From Candidatus Saccharimonadota bacterium (GTDB taxonomy: Bacteria; Patescibacteriota; Saccharimonadia; Saccharimonadales; Saccharimonadaceae): DNA of 64,000 bases. The translations under genes and the position numbers were made by a program. This document shows positions 62,367 to 64,000 of this stretch, in pieces. The number at the start of each line of letters is the position of its first letter. Positions within the stretch are counted from its first letter, which is position 1. A model generated the notes under the pieces. It was not told the origin of the DNA, made no database searches, and saw only the letters and a list, made by a program, of their open reading frames with translations. Location of the stretch: the NCBI GenBank assembly GCA_028286395.1, contig JAQBRS010000001.1, positions 1 through 64,000 of the forward strand, written 5' to 3'.

Positions 62367-62394
62367 GTGTGGGGTGACTTCGGTCACCCCACAC
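62367..62394 (+). terminator. UUCG-capped 12-bp hairpin after the orphan gene
   Basis: GTGTGGGGTGAC-TTCG-GTCACCCCACAC is a perfect stem with the stable UUCG tetraloop. No T run follows directly, so it may protect a 3' end or act with the next terminator. Confidence 0.7.
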
Positions 62395-62438
62395 CCGCCT
62401 TCAAACGCTCCCCGTTCACTCAGTTGTCCCGTTCAGGG

Positions 62439-62458
62439 GCCCGGCTTTTTTGCCGGGC
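62439..62458. terminator. Bidirectional terminator between orphan gene and UDG
   Basis: GCCCGGC-TTTTTT-GCCGGGC, adjacent to the UDG stop codon. T-rich sequence follows on the plus strand. Confidence 0.7.
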
Positions 62459-63037
62459 TTATTTTAATTGACGGATGATTTCAGGAACTTTGAGGAAATC
62501 ATCGATCAGCGTCTGACGCAGACTGCCATTATAAAGGGCTGCTGCTGGATGAAATAACGGCATAATGACGATTTTATGATCTCCAAATTGAATTCTTTTT
62601 GGCTGACCATGGATTTCCCCTATCTTCATGCCGGGCAGGAAGTATTCCATGCTATGGCGACCCAAGGTAATAACCACTTTCGGGTTAATAATTTGGAGCT
62701 GCTTTAAAAGGTATGGCCAAAAAACAGCTTTCTCCTCCGGGAGCGGGTCACGATTATTCGGTGGTCGATACTTTACGATGTTCGTAATATAGACGTCTTT
62801 TCGCTCTAACCCAGCGGCAGCCAGCATCTCATTCAAGAACTTTCCCGCGGCGCCAACAAACGGAAGTCCGGTTTCGTCCTCTTTTTTACCTGGCGCTTCG
62901 CCGATAAACACAATGTCCGAATTAAGATTACCGTCCCCCATAACAAGGTTTGTCGCCTGCATGGCCAAATCTGGACAGACATTCTTTTCGCGAATGTCTG
63001 TCGCAATTTGCTCAAGCTGAGTGTATTTCGAGTCCAT
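62459..63037 (-). CDS. Uracil-DNA glycosylase, family 4/5-like, cysteine-poor
   Basis: A 192-residue UDG-superfamily protein that would remove uracil from DNA. Motif A is FIGEAPGKKEDETGLPFVGAAGKFLNEML, VYITNIVKYRPPNNRDP follows, and motif B is MPLFHPAAALYNGSLRQ. Family 4 enzymes bind an iron-sulfur cluster through four cysteines. Here only Cys21 or so (KNVCPDLAMQ) remains, and the second pair is missing, so the cluster is probably lost. It has GAAGGG before the ATG and TGC TATGCT upstream. Confidence 0.85.
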   Translation of the reverse strand: MDSKYTQLEQIATDIREKNVCPDLAMQATNLVMGDGNLNSDIVFIGEAPGKKEDETGLPFVGAAGKFLNEMLAAAGLERKDVYITNIVKYRPPNNRDPLPEEKAVFWPYLLKQLQIINPKVVITLGRHSMEYFLPGMKIGEIHGQPKRIQFGDHKIVIMPLFHPAAALYNGSLRQTLIDDFLKVPEIIRQLK

Positions 63038-63081
63038 ACTTCCCTTCTAGCATAGCAGGAGAGAAGATGATGAAACTAGTG

Positions 63082-64000
63082 CTACTTTTTGTTGAGCTTG
63101 TCAGTGACTGCTTGACCGAGGGCATTGAGCGTATCACTCAAAGAGACATCCTTAGTTTTAGCATCGAGGTCGTCTGACATCTTTGATGCTGCAGTAGAAA
63201 GCTTGTCAGATGAAGCCGATATGGCACTGATCGCAGCGAGCTTCTGTGAGCTTGTCGACGAGCTTGACTCATAAATCTTCATCTGAGGAAGGATCTCCCC
63301 GTATACGGCAACAGTGGAATCGACAAAGGCTTTGAGTGTTGGGTCACCAATGTCCTGAATTCCCTTGTAGATATCGATCGTCTTCTGAATATTAACGGAG
63401 TTGAAACTACTCGAACCTGAACCGAGGGCAGTGACCTGGTCAGTTGCAGTGATGAAACGATCAAGTGACGGGATGAAGACATCGCCGAAAGCAATGTATG
63501 CTTTTGCCTTTGTATCATATGCCTTGTACTTCGCATTGAGGTCTTTATCCACCTTAAGTGCTTTGAGGTCACCGAGTTTTGCATTCTCGGTTTTGAAATC
63601 AGCGTAAGCAGTTTTTGCCGCATCGACAGTGTCTTTAGATGAACCGCTTGAGATGTTGTCGCCAGCTGAGTACTTATCGCGAAGTGCACTGACTTGGTCG
63701 TAAGCCTTTTGGTAGTCGGCGTGTGAGACGTTAAAGAAGATAAAGTAGACCGCAAGGGCTGCTCCACCAAGCACAATCAACGCACCAACAATAGCGCTAA
63801 TGAGTATGATCAACTTCTTCTTTGATTTTCCGCCAGGTGCTTGTAGTGGATCACTATTCGGTGATGAACCGATGGTCGTAGGAGCTGCCGGCGTCGCAGC
63901 TGCAGCAAATGGATTCACTGGGGCATCGGAGCTGGCTGGAGGAGCACCGAATGGATTAGCTGCTGGTGCTTCAGTAGGCGTTTCAGTTGGAGCGGGCGTC
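63082..64000 (-). CDS. Membrane protein with Pro/Ala-rich N-terminus, cut by the window edge
   Basis: The frame stays open from the stop at 63082 to the end of the window. The GTG at 63918 used by the ORF track is an internal valine codon, because upstream codons continue the same low-complexity pattern (APAANPFGAPPASSDAP then VNPFAAAATPAAP). The visible part has a short repeated NPF(A/G)A motif, one helix (KLIILISAIVGALIVLGGAALAVYFIFF) and an outer helical domain of about 200 residues that I do not recognise. The true start lies beyond base 64000. Confidence 0.75.
   Translation of the reverse strand, partial: TPAPTETPTEAPAANPFGAPPASSDAPVNPFAAAATPAAPTTIGSSPNSDPLQAPGGKSKKKLIILISAIVGALIVLGGAALAVYFIFFNVSHADYQKAYDQVSALRDKYSAGDNISSGSSKDTVDAAKTAYADFKTENAKLGDLKALKVDKDLNAKYKAYDTKAKAYIAFGDVFIPSLDRFITATDQVTALGSGSSSFNSVNIQKTIDIYKGIQDIGDPTLKAFVDSTVAVYGEILPQMKIYESSSSTSSQKLAAISAISASSDKLSTAASKMSDDLDAKTKDVSLSDTLNALGQAVTDKLNKK

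Overview
The window looks like a chromosome segment from a Candidate Phyla Radiation (Patescibacteria) bacterium, most probably a Saccharibacteria (TM7) relative. This is inferred from gene content, not from a search. Supporting points are the compact layout, many small membrane or secreted proteins of unknown function, a VirD4/TraG-like ATPase of the kind common in CPR genomes, a complete monoderm-type type IV pilus locus without PilP/PilQ, an S6-SSB-S18 operon without L9, and TGA used as a normal stop (no UGA recoding seen). GC is near 48-50 percent, except for one GC-rich gene at about 61.8-62.4 kb.

Layout. 0.2-5.4 kb: DUF212 membrane protein, gyrA and gyrB in one minus-strand operon. 5.4-11.2 kb: an LPxTG-type surface protein with a small membrane partner, convergent with an operon holding the VirD4/TraG-like ATPase. 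11.2-12.9 kb: about 1.5 kb with no convincing gene but many strong inverted repeats, then a promoter-driven small RNA candidate. 12.9-19.4 kb: tmRNA, comM, infC-rpmI-rplT (infC starts at ATC), rnpB, a Nudix-RNase H fusion, a roughly 200-nt structured RNA that could be 6S-like, a site-2 protease and rpmB. 19.4-24.7 kb: MBL-fold protein, winged-helix protein, miaA, ATL, HAD phosphatase and thrS behind a T-box-like leader. 24.7-36 kb: tRNA genes (Val, Thr, Asp, Arg), a leaderless 41-codon gene, a GT2 glycosyltransferase, an FG-GAP repeat protein, GNAT, GH13, SOD, a foldase-like PPIase, ndk and uppP. 36-52 kb: a XerC/D recombinase and the type IV pilus locus (minor pilins, pilD, pilA, pilC, pilT, pilB, pilO/N/M-like genes and two large secreted proteins). 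52-64 kb: ychF, tlyA, 2H phosphoesterase, efp, rpsR-ssb-rpsF, ftsK, RNase J, a GC-rich orphan gene, a UDG, and a membrane protein cut by the window edge.

Most of the window encodes housekeeping (topology, translation, RNA turnover, division) plus a cell-surface programme of pilus, secretion ATPase, sortase-type protein and secreted repeat protein, which fits a host-attached lifestyle. The least expected signals are in expression. About eleven genes have a -10 element, often preceded by TGC, placed 6-8 nt before the start codon, which predicts leaderless mRNAs. The other unusual items are the long structured non-coding block at 11.2-12.7 kb, the putative 6S-like RNA at 18.2-18.4 kb, a T-box-like leader before thrS, and a tmRNA with an atypical tag.
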